From contig JACTVC010000002.1 in NCBI GenBank assembly GCA_018417955.1, positions 2,294,001 to 2,358,000 on the forward strand: a stretch of 64,000 nt of DNA, given 5' to 3'. The translations under genes were made by a program, and so were the position numbers. How positions within the stretch are numbered: position 1 is the first letter of the stretch; every line of letters begins with the position of its first letter. This stretch comes from Laccaria trichodermophora. Lineage: Eukaryota > Basidiomycota > Agaricomycetes > Agaricales > Hydnangiaceae. This document shows positions 23,028-35,500 of the stretch, piece by piece. The notes beneath the pieces are model-generated. The model had not been told where the DNA came from, ran no database searches, and saw only the letters and a list, made by a program, of their open reading frames with translations.

Positions 23028-23310
23028 GTTTGAAATTGCCTAGGTGACGATATGTAGCTGAAAGCGGGCATCTACCAAGGTCGTGATAAATTGCTAGGTA
23101 CTTAGCAGGTAGAGTTGTTGATTAAGTAGTACATCCATCAATGTCGTGGACGTGCGAAGTCCACATATATGTGCACGATGTTGAGTTTGGCGCTCACTGG
23201 CGCTCAAGATCGGGCCAATGCCTGTGTCACCGCATGTCAGTTGACAGCGTCACCAAAGCATAGCAAATCCGTTCCTTTCTTGCATCCCGCTCGAGCGAAT
23301 AGCCCTTGCA
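23028..23310. other. Intergenic before the second Zn2Cys6 gene
   Basis: No coding frame is supported. The likely 3' end of the UPF0047 gene lies here, followed by the promoter of the second transcription factor. Nothing else was recognised. Confidence 0.35.
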
Positions 23311-26119
23311 ATGCCTAAAACAACTAGCACCAGTACAAACCGTCCTGCCCTCCGCAGAAATCAGGTCTGTATACCATCTACCACTAATTCACTTCATCGC
23401 TCATTTACATTAGGCGTGTCGCTCATGTCGCAAGAGGAAACTCGTATGTAGACGTCGAAACCACGCCAGAACTTACACAAACACCTCTCATTCTGTTAGA
23501 AATGCGACGCAGCTCGTCCTCATTGTGGGACTTGTGTGAAGTGAGTTTCGTGCCTAGGCCAATTTTTGCCCACATTGATGGAGACATCACAGACAATGGC
23601 AAGCTTTAATCAGCGTCCCAGCGCCCATTGGTTATGCGTTCGTGTTTATTTTCAATAGAAGAGAGTTGCTCGAATTGAATGAATTTTAGCCATCCTACGG
23701 AGCCGCAATGTTCGTACGACCCGGTTGAGGGTTTACCTTTGGCTCCCGATACGGATCCGCTCGAGAAGATTAAACAACTGGAGGATCAGATTTGTGAGCA
23801 AAGCCTTAGAGAAACGCAAAACCGTCTCTAACCACTTGCGTTATAAGCGCAACTCAAAAGCAAGCTTTACGAACAGGGCGCGTCCCGCTCAATGTCACCT
23901 CATCACAATTCCTCGTCGACTAACGCAACTGTTGGATCTACCTCTATCAGCCGACTAGAGCGGGGGGGGATAAGTTTGCCTCAAGCACCGCTCTCTATGA
24001 TGAACCTCATCGCGCCCGAGAGCTCTGATGCAACAAGATTTCACAGTACGAGCGGTAGTCCCCAGCTGCCTAATGCCAACAACGACGCGAGCTCTGATCC
24101 ATTCATGGACCTTCTCTTCTCTGGCTGGAACCCCGACCTTCCTGACCCTGCTACCCTCAATCATTAGTGGGTACTTCAGGCTACTCTGTTTTCTCCGACA
24201 GCTCATATTTTCCCCAGTATCGACGTGTTCTTTAGGTGTGATCCTTGTGGATCAAGGGTACTACATCGACCATCATTTCTCGCAACGATGCATTTATCTC
24301 CGAAAGACCCCGGATTTCCGCACTGTGCGATTCTTCACGCTATAGTTGAGTAAGCGATACTATCTCACCTCACTTTGCTGAATCATGGTTTTTTAGTGCG
24401 CTGCTGCATCTCGCTGGTCGCCTCATAACGTGATTACCCTTCCAGACGGAACGCGGAGGGACCAGTTCGCAGAGTTTCACGCCAGTAAAACCAGACAATA
24501 CATCGACAAAACGATGGCTAGCGGAGAGGATATATTCTCCGTCATGCAAGCTTGCATCCTTTTATCCTGGTACTTTTACCAGGAAGGTCGATGGGTTGAG
24601 GTCTGGATCTTTGCTAGCTTTCAAACACGAGTCGCCATCCCCCTTCGGTTAAATTACCCTGGAACATTTTCCACACATGGCAACAACTCTCCCGGAGCGT
24701 ATTTGGCCCCACCGAAAGACTTACGTGATTTGGAGTCAAGGAGACGAACATGGTGGATGACAATCATTTTTGACCGCATTGCCTCCGTTGGTGGATGGAT
24801 ACATGCGGTGGACGAACGCGATCTTGGAACTGAGCTCCCTTTGAGGACAGAAGATTTCGAATCGGAGGTGCTGTCATTTTTGAACATCTCTGACGCTAAT
24901 GGCTTATATTACTATTCCTAGGCCCCAATCCCCAGCAATCCACAAGATCTCGCTTCTGCAGATGTGTTTACTCGACACCCGCCTCAATACACGGATTCTT
25001 TTTTGCTTTTGATCAAAGCGGTCATGTTATTTGGCAAGGTAACCGATTTTAATGTCAGGGGGAACCTGCGGGCACCGACAGCACCAAGCAAAAACCAAAA
25101 TCCCTTCTTCTTGGACGGCTTCACGGAATTGGACAAACTTGTTTGTTCCGACTTCCTGGAAAAGCTTCCTCAAATTTTCAAGAACAACACCGGCGTCACC
25201 GACTTGCCCGAAGGCAGCTGCTTAGACACGGATTTGTACATGGTTCACATCATTCCCCACGCGTCAGTACTGGGTTCTAGTTTCCTGTTGTCTTTTCTGA
25301 TTGGCTTGGTACAGCGCAACGATAACATTGCATAACCCATATATTGATTTTACCGATCCTCGAAATTTATCCACCGCCCGCTGCGTAAACTCAGCCAGGT
25401 GCATTTTAGGCGCGTATTACGTCCTATCGGCTACTTCTTTAGATATTACGAGGCTGCATCCCTTTGTCACGGTGTGTGTTTTCTCCTTATTTTGGTCCAA
25501 TAGGCCTCATCGATTCCCAGATCTGTTGGTATCTGGCAGCTGTCGTTCAGGTTCAACTTTGCAAATACTTTATCGAAACTAATGATTCTGAGCGCGAATC
25601 GACGGTATGGGGTGAAATCAATGTTCTACGGTGAGAGCAATACAACACGATTGGTCTTGAACCCTGGCTGATTGGCATTGCAGTTTCGCGATGATGGAAT
25701 ATGGCCAACGTTCGCCAATTGGGAGTGGGTTATTTCAGTCCTTATCAAGGAACAAAATTTAACGCTTGATGTTCGCAGCGCGACAAGAACGCCTCCTCCA
25801 GGGCCTAATGCGAGAAATTGTCCGCATGACGGCGCAGAAGCAGCCTTTGGAGGTTGGCGTTCCCCTTTTCCCCTTTTCTCATTCCACGTTGTTCAGGAAG
25901 GACGAGAGCCGTCATCCAATGGGTGATGATAACGTGCAGTCGGCGCCGTTGCCCGATGGTTCTCCTTTCGAAGAGCCAGCTGTATTGGCAAATGGCTCAA
26001 GACAGCATACAATCTCACCCAATGGCCGGTCCCACTGGCCGATGCGGGAAGCATCTGGGTCCCCCAGCCACCTTGACACCGCCATACTGTCAAGCAGCTC
26101 ACCTTTCATGGGCTCATAA
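23311..26119 (+). CDS. Zn2Cys6 fungal transcription factor, second paralogue
   Basis: Starts MPKTTSTSTNRPALRRNQ. The zinc cluster ACRSCRKRKL / KCDAARPHCGTC continues through VKQWQALISVPAPIGYAH to a final Cys in PTEPQCSYD. The spacing is C-x2-C-x6-C-x6-C-x2-C-x23-C, again with a very long last loop. The cluster is split by introns after KL, after CVK and inside the long loop. A coil (LEKIKQLEDQI) follows. Then comes a Ser/Asn-rich linker ending FSGWNPDLPDPATLNH and the regulatory domain (IDVFFRCDPCGSRVLHRPSF, SRRRTWWMTIIFDRIASVGG). The C-terminal exon reads SPNGRSHWPMREASGSPSH and stops at 26117-26119. Exon joints after 25350 are less certain. The layout matches the paralogue at 16695-19678, implying common descent. 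Targets are unknown. Confidence 0.85.
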
Positions 26120-26241
26120 TGTAAGGCGTGTGTACTATACGAAGATTTTTCTTTGAGAAGCCCTGTATTGTGTCTGTCATGGCATTGGTTTACTTTGTGT
26201 AAATTATATGTACGTGGATCAGGTGACAAATGTAGTTGGAT

Positions 26242-27091
26242 TTATTTCATATTTCTTTCCCTGTCCAGGAGTGCATCGAACTTTGCCTGCTCTTCCGCGC
26301 GGCTCATTATCTCAATCTTTGCTTGTCCCGCCGGTTCTCCGTTCACGTCGTCGACTGTTGTGTTAGGAACGCGGTTTTGTATACGCGCACTCTCGTGTTT
26401 CTGGCGAAGAGTATCCCAAGACGAGTTTCTGGCTGTGTGGACGTTGGCTGCTCGAATTCTATCCCAGGTACTAGTCGAGGTGGTAGGTTTAGTCATCGGT
26501 GGCTGTTCCAGCGATGCACGGGGCGGGGGGAGCTGAAAATCTAAAGAACGGTGGTTGATGACTGGAGTAATGAAATGCTTTTTTGCACATGCCTCGTTCT
26601 TGAGAGTAGTCGTCAGCTGAGGTGTGGTCCTGTGGTCTGCCGATAGGGCGCGTGACAGGTTGACCAAGTTTCCTTTGGATATTTTGCATTGCTTGGGCGA
26701 AACCCGCAGGGTTTTCGATGGAACGAGCAAACTGATAGTGCTCTCGAATCGAGCTCACAGCTCCAACAGCACGACCAAGCACGGCACCGGTCAAGACGAG
26801 AGCAGTAGTCTTCGGTGTTGACCAGGAAGGCTTGCGAATGGAGTACATTAGACATCCACCCAAGACCATGCCAAGTGACTAGTTTAGCAGAAGGCAATAT
26901 GAGCTGGAGTGTACTATTGATAGAGTACGAGAACGAACGTTGTAGCGGCGATGAAAGTCGGGAAAGAAGGAGAGGGCTGCGTCGTAATCGTGAGTTGTGA
27001 GAAGGCCAGCTTCACGCTCTGGGGCAAGGAGAGATTCTGTGAGTTGGCGTGATTTGAAGGTGCGATCTGTCCATACAGGATTGTATTCCAT
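26242..27091 (-). CDS. OCIA-domain-like membrane protein, unknown function
   Basis: Starts MEYNPVWTDRTFKSRQLTES (ATG complement of 27089-27091). Next come LLAPEREAGLLTTHDYDAA, SFFPDFHRRYN, and a hydrophobic stretch SLGMVLGGCLMYSI followed by TTALVLTGAVLGRAVGAVSS. A small residue-rich helix pair after a short basic/aromatic block recalls OCIA-domain proteins of mitochondria and endosomes, but the match is from memory of the pattern only. The C-terminal half is polar and ends with a charged helix (SRAEEQAKFDALLDRERNMK) before taa at 26242-26244. At least one intron must join the two reading frames that overlap between 26490 and 26730; I could not fix its ends. It faces the RhoGEF gene across about 130 bases. 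Confidence 0.6.
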
Positions 27092-27219
27092 GCCAATAAG
27101 TTTAACTTGGGAGGAGGATGTGACATGTGACACACTTCTAATGACACATCGCACGTGCCTTGCCTACTCACCTCATAAATTTACGACCAGCCAACGACCA
27201 GCTCTGTCCTCCTCCTCTC

Positions 27220-30200
27220 ATGAATGCGCCTCCCGTCGACCAACACAACGGCCAGGTGCTCCCACAACTACCCAATATACAGATGTCGGATTCATTTAAC
27301 GACCCACCTCCCAAGCTGGAAGTTTCTGATCCATCGGGAGGTTTCCAGGCCCAACAAATCCTGACTTTGCCACCATCGACCTCATTTGATGCTGGTCAGT
27401 TGCTCTCTGGCTAGATTTCTTCTCAGCTCACGAAAGCGCTTGTAGCTCCTCTAACGCCGACAACGCCGATCTCACCGTCCACGCCGTCATCTCAAACTAA
27501 GAAATCAAATCCCCTCAACGATCTCATTGACACTGAGAAGGCTTATGTTGATCACTTGACTGGCATCATCCGTGTACTTTAATTTCTTTTCTTTGTCACG
27601 TTCGATAAGTAACCTCGTTCAACAGAAAGTAGCTGCTGCCTGGTCACGTTCAAATCTGCCGCCTCCAGAATTGGATAAGATGTTCAGGAGCATCGAGGCA
27701 GTTTATAAGGCGAATCGTACCCTTCACTCGGTATGAAGTATCACACTTAGGACAAGTGTTGGATTTCGCTCACTACATTCTAGAAACTAAAAGACATCGG
27801 TGCGAATCCGTCATCACCAAAAGCTCTGGGAGATTTGCTGATGCGATGGGTATGCTGTAGCTCTTTCTCCTTCTGGATCAAAATTGACGGCTTTTAGATT
27901 GATGACTTGGAGGCTCCATACACCGCGTATTGTACCAAGTATTGCTTTGGATTTGATACCTGGGAGCCAGTTCAATCCAACCCGCGCTTGTCGTCCACCC
28001 TGGCAACTTTTTCTGCTTCAAATCCCCCTTTAAACGCTGCCCTTACAGCTTCATCGGACTCTCCGACTTGGACGCTTGACGCGCTTTTTTTACTTCCGAA
28101 GGCCAGATTGAAGTATTATAGAAAGCTGTACAGCAGACTTTTGAAGAGTACGGCACCGGGACGGAGTGACCATCGCCTTCTGGTTGGTGCGTTGGATACA
28201 TTGGACAGGCTTTTGGACATTTTGGAGAGCCGTTCGTCCCTCCAAGTCGGGGAGTCTTCGCCGTCCGTTCCAGCCGTTCTTGAAATGGAAGATGAAGTCG
28301 TCATTGATATGAGGAGTCAGTCTGCTGCGAGCAATCCGCGTCTAAATGAGGGGGATGCAGCACAAGGTAGTGAGAGCGGTTCAAACCACGGCAGTACATT
28401 CTCGGGCGGGTATGTTGTTGTTTACATGTTCATTATTTGCATTTATCATGGATAGTAGCGAGCGCCTCTCAAGAGAAACAGCCTCTACATCTATCAGTCG
28501 CGGCTCTAGCGCCACCCTTTCCATGCCGATCTCTGACCTTGAACGGCGGCTAGTTACACACCGCACGCTTGATATTTTCACCATGAAGCCAAAGGTTCCT
28601 ACCTCCAGACTATTTCATTCGGGTAGTTGACGGATAGAATCTAGGTCGTGAAGCTCCAGATGACGCCTCCATCACTGACGTTCACCCGCGAAATGCGACT
28701 ATCGTCGGACGTCTTAATCCGTTTTACGCCTCGTGCAACCGGTGTGGAAGTTGTGCACCACCAAGGACATATATTTCTGCTATCTGACTTATTTCTGGTA
28801 TGCGACAGGATGTCTCCTCAAGATCAATCACAACCTGGACTTGAGGGAGCAGATATGTGGCTCTGTTACCCACCACTGGCAGGGAAGGTCTTGCGCGTTT
28901 CCGAAGTTGCCGGCCGAGGTTCGTCCCCCCAAATTCGGGTTTATGCATCTTGACATAACGTATCCCAGATAATGCACTCGAGGTGGCGATCATGCGGAAA
29001 GAACATCTCATTCTTGAAACGCGATCAAGAGAACAACGCGACTCAATGATTGCCCGTTTCAAGGAATGTATCGAGTTTTCCGGCTCGTGTATGTTTAATT
29101 TCATACTTTTCAATATGCAAGTCTGATCAAGCAATGTAGTACCGCCACCGTCAAAACAACCTCCGCCGCCGGTTCCTCCGCTCAATGGTATTCCTCGATC
29201 AATAACTGAAGGCGGAATCGCACCTACGCGACGATCCAGTTCGCCTCATGCTGGCGGTTTGCCATTACGACCACAACCACCTCCTGCATATCAAGGTCCT
29301 GATGCTTCCCGGATTACTGAGGACATGTCTCGGCTTCAGATGAGTCCTGAGAACAAAATCCAACTGGATCTTCCTCGACAGCCTCCAATACATAGCGACC
29401 AACCCCCTCCTCCCCCACACCTGCGACCCTCTGCCTCTGCCCATGCTTTCACAAATTCCCCTTCTACATTCGGTCCACCGAACGCCATACCTCCTGTCCG
29501 AAGTGCAAGCTTTAGCCCAAATGGTCCGCTGCCGAGTTCCAGCTACAACCCGAATCCTGTAGGATCACATAGCCCTCAGCCATTCAATCCCGGTCCACCA
29601 GGTCCTGGTCATCCCCGTTTTAATGGTCAACAGCACCCCTTCCCCATCAATCCTACCCATCGAAGTCAAAGTCCTTATGGACCTGGTGGCCTGCCCCCAC
29701 GACCTCCTTCGGACCCTTCATTGAACCAGAATGGTGTACGGAAGTCTCCATCTACACGTTCTCTTGCATCTCAATATTCTCAACATGACCAATTGGGCTC
29801 TGCCCCTCCCATGCCGCCATTCCCTGGTGGGTACCCCCCAAACAACATGGCACCTATTCCCCGAAACAACTCTCTCGGTGCGCTACATGCGCCCCAACCA
29901 CGCCCATTATTGCCATCTGCCCAACCTTCATCTCGGTCAGTTTCAATGGTGGAACCGTCATTCGACGAGCCCAGTCCGCCGAACTCACCGGTTCAAGAAA
30001 CTCCACAGCAGTTTGGGCCAGTCACATCGACGATATCAGCGCAAATGAAGTGCAAAGTTTTCCTCCAACAACATCATGCGCAATGGAAGTCCCTGGGATC
30101 CGCGAAACTCAAGTTGTATCACCAGAGCCCTACCAACATCAAGCAATTGGTTGTCGAGGCGGACAACAAGGATAAATCTGTTCTGATCTCCACTATAGTT

Positions 30201-30365
30201 TTGACGGATGGTGTGGAACGTGTCGGCAAGACAGGTATCGCCATTGAGTTGAGCGACAAAGGTGCCCGAACTGGGATCGTTTACATGATACAGCTACGAA
30301 ATGATAGTTCTGCCAACGGCCTATTCGACAGCCTTCTTGCAGGGTCTGATCGGGCAGGCCGATGA
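27220..30365 (+). CDS. Dbl-type Rho guanine-nucleotide exchange factor
   Basis: Probable activator of Rho/Rac/Cdc42 GTPases. After a disordered start (MNAPPVDQHNGQVLPQLPN) the DH domain begins with NDLIDTEKAYVDHLTGIIR. It continues through PELDKMFRSIEAVYKANRTL, KALGDLLMRW and PYTAYCTKYCFGFD, and ends with LLPKARLKYYRKLYSRLLK. A PH-like region follows (LVTHRTLDIFTMKPK ... VEVVHHQGHIFLLSDLFLVC ... ILETRSREQRDSMIARFKEC). A long Pro-rich linker leads to a C-terminal domain of about 115 residues (MKCKVFLQQHHAQWKSLGSA, KLKLYHQ, GIVYMIQLRNDSSANGLFD). That block has the look of a second PH or RanBP1-like fold. The start at 27220 is the second ATG of the open frame; one at 27160 would add 20 residues. 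RAC1 at 11852 is one candidate substrate. Confidence 0.82.
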
Positions 30366-30738
30366 AGACCTGATGATACATGACCTAGGTCGAGGTCGAA
30401 GTTTATATTATGTCGGCTGTCTAAATTAAATTCATGGGACTGTCGTTTGTTCCTCATGAGGCTGCCCGTTTATATACCCCTCACATAAATTTGATTTTGC
30501 TTTGAAACGAAGGTGGTCTTGTCAATGGTTGACCTGCCTAGAAAGTTTCCGTTTTTTTTTGTGCAAGGATCGTTTGACAACTTTCTTGAACGAATTACTT
30601 AAAATCTTACACAAATATAATATTCCGTAATGGCGAAAGAATGCCTGATTCTAAACGTTTGGGAGCGGGAGCGGATAGGACAGGCGCGACGGGATGGAAA
30701 AAGCCCTGGGAGAGTATTCCTGGTCGTTTGGCGGATTT
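30366..30738. other. Convergent intergenic region
   Basis: Lies between the RhoGEF stop and the stop of the opposing nuclease gene. It is AT-rich with a poly-T run near 30552-30560 and shows no coding or RNA signal. It presumably holds both 3' untranslated regions. Confidence 0.4.
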
Positions 30739-32436
30739 TCAAGGGTCATTGATATGGTGTATCTGTGGCCAGACCAGTTCGGCAACGAGGGATACATGAT
30801 CGCTGCCGGACACACGTCGCTGTGGGAGGCCAGGCTCAAGGTCGGCTGCTTGGAATGGGGAAAGGAGGCCAGTGACTCGACAATACCGCCCGGGTGGATC
30901 CAAAACGAATATATAATCTATGACCAGCATAAGACGAGTGCGTAAATCGAGGAACAAGGAATGTCCTACCAAGAACAGTTTTCCAGTAATGTGCGTAGCT
31001 GGTATATTCTGGCTCATGTGAGCCGTGTCTTCCTGGCGGAATCTGGACTCTGTCCCCATATGTAGTAATCGAAAAGTTCCTCGAGAGATAATCGGCAAGT
31101 CCAATATCGTACGAGCTTCGTACACGGGGTTGACTACAGAAAAGAGTAACCAGTTCTGGAACTGAAAGCAATCCATCAGCCGGGATAGCATTCCGTGCAT
31201 TGACAATGTCGACGTCAGGATCGTCGGCATCCCCGCCCTCTTGATCGTCTACAACTTGTTTCTCAGTATTGAGCAAGACATTGGGATCCACTGTTGAGTG
31301 GACAACGTAGGAAGCGGAGAGTTTGGCTTGTTGTTCGGCGAGTAATTCGTCTCCACTTAATAGCGAGTACGCCGGATCGTCTGGTGGGAAGTTGAAGTCT
31401 TAAATTCATTTATGTCAGATAATGTTAGAAATTCGGAAGCGCGCCTTGAACATGCCTCCAGCAACAATGCATGGCCATTCTTCGACTGCATGGTCAACCT
31501 TAAAACGGCAAACCTCGCGTACCAGGAGCGCTGCTTGCCTAGTAAGATTGAATCGGCAATAATCTTTATAAGGAGACCCGAAATCCCTGCCTGGCCCTTT
31601 CATAGGTATATCTAAACCTGATTCAATCGCAGGTAGTCTATGGAGATGGATGACATACTTTGGATGCCAAAAAAGATGTGTCGTGGCGACGACGAGACTA
31701 TCACTTTGATTGTTGTTCGCTTTGAGCGCTACTATCAAGCCAATGTTCCTGGTTTTAAAACTTATACCGCGCTGGCCTAGTTCACTTCCATCTGTACGAA
31801 CTCGTTCTTCATCGTAATAAACAACCTTTTCTGCAACCAGAGAGAATCGTTGCGCCTTATAAGCTATTATGCAGCCATGGAGCTTTCCTGGACCAGATCC
31901 AAAGTGATGGGTATACCCAGCTTTTTGGAGAACAGGTAGGAGTTGCTCTAATCGATCGACTTCCTTCGTACGCTTACATTAGAGTGCCGCAACACATAGA
32001 ATCATAGATATGAACCTACCTGTAGGCAAAGAATATCGGCGTTATGGCTAAGAATTTCACGGTGGAGCACTGGCTCTCGTTGGCCAGCTTTCAAACAATC
32101 GCTAGCTGGAAATAATTGACGCCCTAGGATCCTTTTCAAGCGTGTTGCAGATGCATTACGATCTCAACTTACGAACTAAACATTGTGCAAGAAGCTTGAG
32201 ATATATTTAGTAGGGAATCAGCATGGACGAGAAAGATGTAGACGGACATTCCAGGTCAATACTCTGATGGGTAGACAGTGATTCGTCTCCGAGGTGTGCA
32301 AAGTAAGCCAAGGTCGGGGGACGGTAATTTCTGGGAGTAGTCGTGGTTCATTGGATTGAATGAGTTTCTTGCTAAGTTTCTTGGCCTTGCGCGCCTCTGA
32401 AAGGGCCAACGTCTCTGGAGTGTGTTGAAACGGCAT
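30739..32436 (-). CDS. Endonuclease/exonuclease/phosphatase-family RNA exonuclease, NGL2/CCR4 type
   Basis: Mg2+-dependent nuclease of the EEP fold, most like yeast NGL2, which trims 5.8S rRNA; related deadenylases cannot be excluded. It starts MPFQHTPETLALSEARKAKK. The catalytic signature WNLLAQCLVR spans introns (a 23-nt exon near 32165-32190). Then come HREILSHNADILCLQ, the EVDRLEQLLPVLQKAGY block, FKTRNIGLIVALKANN, VATTHLFWHPK, the metal/active-site block IVAGDFNFPPDDPAYS and the final GSDHVSLVAELVW. The stop is at 30739-30741, though a last intron could alter the final few residues. The region 31230-31300 codes an acidic insert typical of fungal NGL proteins. The start lies about 70 bases from the divergent protease gene. 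Confidence 0.87.
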
Positions 32437-32507
32437 GTGTGACTCGTCGCGGACGCGTTATTATTTTTGATTTACTTCGTCACTGACGCTCACGTCGGAC
32501 GCGCTGC
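32437..32507. promoter_or_regulatory. Short divergent promoter, nuclease / M16 protease
   Basis: Seventy-one bases separate the two opposing start codons. It contains the direct-repeat-like cgcggacgcg / cgtcggacgcg. Both leaders must be very short, or the true protease start may be the downstream ATG near 32661. Bidirectional promoter function is inferred from layout. Confidence 0.4.
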
Positions 32508-35500
32508 ATGCAACCTCCCTGGCTTTTTCGCAGTCAATCGCTTACACTCAGTCGCCTCCTTTTTTCATCGGCCTTTCGACCATCTATCCGATCACGTACA
32601 GCTTACTCCCCTTTTCGTGCAGCGCATACTTTAACACAGGCAGCTTGCACCATACCTCCAATGACGGACGCAGTGGAACGTTTTGGCAATTTCGACCTCA
32701 TCAAGAAAGTTGAGCTTGACTTTACCGACGTCGTTGTTTCGAAATGGAAGAGCCGTGTTACTGGACTTAATGTAATTCATTTGGATTATGAGGGTGTGTT
32801 CCGTCGATTTCGCAAAGAACCAACCACTCACTAGTGGTCCTAGCCCCGATCGTCAATGGGTACTTTGTTGTACCTACCGAAAGTGCGTTACCCCGATACT
32901 TTGAAAGCGGTTGCTTACGAGATGTCACCAGTCTTCGATGATTCTGGATGCCCGCATACTTTGGAACAGTAGGCAATATCTTGTATTCGTGCGATTGTTG
33001 CTTATCCCAGATAGTTTGGTCTTCATGGGGTCTGAAAAGTATCCTCACAAGGGCATTTTGGATCTCTTTGCAAATCGGGGGTTTTCGAACGGGACGAATG
33101 CTTGGACTGACACTGACCACACTGCCTACACGGTCTCCACTGCAGGAGAGCAAGGATTTTTGCAGCTACTTCCCATATATGTAGACCACATTCTTTATCC
33201 TACAATAACGAAAGCTGGGTGGGTTCTTCCCTCTCTACTCTTCCACTTTTAATCGAATTGCCCCAGTTTTGTTACAGAAGTTCGTTGAATCCATGACAAA
33301 ACGTTGATTACCTTGACAAAACGTTGACAGGTGCATCACATAGACTCAAAAGGTCATGACTCCGGTGTGGTATATAGTGAAATGCAAGGGCGAGAGAATA
33401 CATCAGGCGATTTAATGGCACTTCGGTGGGTCGGTATCTCGGCATCTGATCTTGCATTAACCAAATCTGCAGACTTCAGCGTTTGCTTGACCCCCCAGGT
33501 AGCGCATATCGGAGCGAAACCGGAGGATTGATGGAAGCACTACGTGTGTTGACACCAGAACAAAGTATTTCAACTCACTTTATCTTCCTCACCATCGGTT
33601 GAAATCTCTATATAGTTCGAAAATATCATTCGACTTACTATGTTCCCCACAATCTTTCCCTCATTGTTGGCGGGAAACTTTCCAGTGGAACGTCGTCGTT
33701 GCTTCGGGTTATCCAAGACCAAATCGAACCCAGCCTTGTCGCTCATAAACAGGACAGAGGATCCCGTCCCCCAGGCTGGAAACGGCCTTTTGTAGAGAGT
33801 ACTAGCGCAATACGAACTCCCATTGATAGAGTGATAAAAGATGTCGTGGAGTTTCCAGAAAAAGATGAATGTAAGTCTTCTCATTGCCATCCGCTTCCTT
33901 TACGTTCACTCAGTGTTAAATCCTAGCTATGGGTGAACTTATAATCAACTTTGTGGGGCCTCCCGTGAACGCTTTTCTTGAACGCAAGGCAAGTTTCGTC
34001 AAGTGGTCAGACTATTTCGAACTAATTTGAAATAAAGGCTTTGGATATCATCGGTACCTATTTGACATCATCCGCTGTGGCCCCGTTGAATAAGGAATAT
34101 GTTGAGATTGAATCACCTCTTTGGTATTAATGCATCTGCTATTTGCTCCGTTGGTTGCTAACGTCGAATAGCTCTTATATATACTTCGGAGAGGATACCA
34201 GGGCAACTCGTAATGATCTTCCTATATACGTTGGATCCGTGCCTACCGAGCACCTACATGGTTTTGACGAAAAGTTGAAAGCAAGCTTGGAACGAATCGT
34301 ACGCGAAGGTATAGATATGGGCAGGATGTCGATGATCCTCAATAGAGATGAACGGCAGGTCAATGGAACGCTTGAGTCGGCTACGATTTTATTGCTGATA
34401 TTTCATGCGATAGTTGCGCAGCAAGCTCGAATCTGCCAAGGGGGATACTTTCTCTGGCACTGTTATTACCGATGTTTTGTACGGTGCCGAGGATGGCTCC
34501 GAACTGCATTCCTCAATGGACGAAATCAATCAATATAATGTTCTGCGGCGCTGGACAAACTCAGAATGGGCCAATTTGTTACAAAGGTATGTGTCAGTAG
34601 GCACTCTGATAACTCATGTTGACCGCTGCGTCAGATATTATATTGACCCACCTTCCGTTGTCGTATGTGGAAAACCTTCAGCGGCCCTTGCAGATAAACT
34701 GGAGAAAGACGAGAAAACACGTGTGGCGGAACAAGTCAAGAAGCTCGGTCCTGATGGTTTAAAAAAAGCAGAAGCGGAACTCGAGGCGGCAAAGGCCGAA
34801 CACGGGAAACCAACACCATCCGATATTCTGACAGGCTTCCCCGTGCCAGACGTTAAAAGTATATCATGGATTACAGTCCAAAGTGTGCAAGAGCCCGGAA
34901 AGGGGAGGAAGGTGCACCCGCCATCCTTTTCAAGTGAACCTTTATCTGCACACATCGACGCGGACGGAAACCCTCTTGCCTTTTTTGTGGAATATGATCA
35001 TGTCGAGGTGCGATTCCTTCTCATTCCTTTGCACAATCTGGTAATGTGTATCCAATCGTCACCAGTCAGACTTTGTTTCAATCCATGCATTCTTCTCGAT
35101 GGAGAAGCTTCCTGATCGACTTAGACCGTATGTACATGCATCTTTGTCCCACCTACATTACTAATTTCGCTTCAGATATATATCAACTTATTTATCGGCC
35201 TTTTTTTCTCTGCCAGTGACCAGACTCTCTGGGGAGCGGTTGTCCCACGAAGAGGTCATCAATAAACTTGACAACGAAACCGTTTCTTACGAAATCTCTA
35301 CGGGCATTTCCAATGCATTCACGGATGTGCTGCGTGTCAGCATCAAGGTAGAAGTTGCTCTCTACGAGACAGCTATTGCTTGGCTAAGAGATCTGGTTTA
35401 CGGAGGCGAATTTGATAAAGATCGGTGATTGCGATTCCTGAGATCATTGGTCTTGCTTCTCATGTAGTGTGACAGATTACAGGTTGTTGTGGCCAAAATC

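Noticed and set aside
16695..26119. A specialised-metabolite gene cluster around the two Zn2Cys6 regulators
   Set aside because: No polyketide synthase, peptide synthetase, terpene synthase, P450 or tailoring enzyme is present. The genes between are conserved housekeeping genes.
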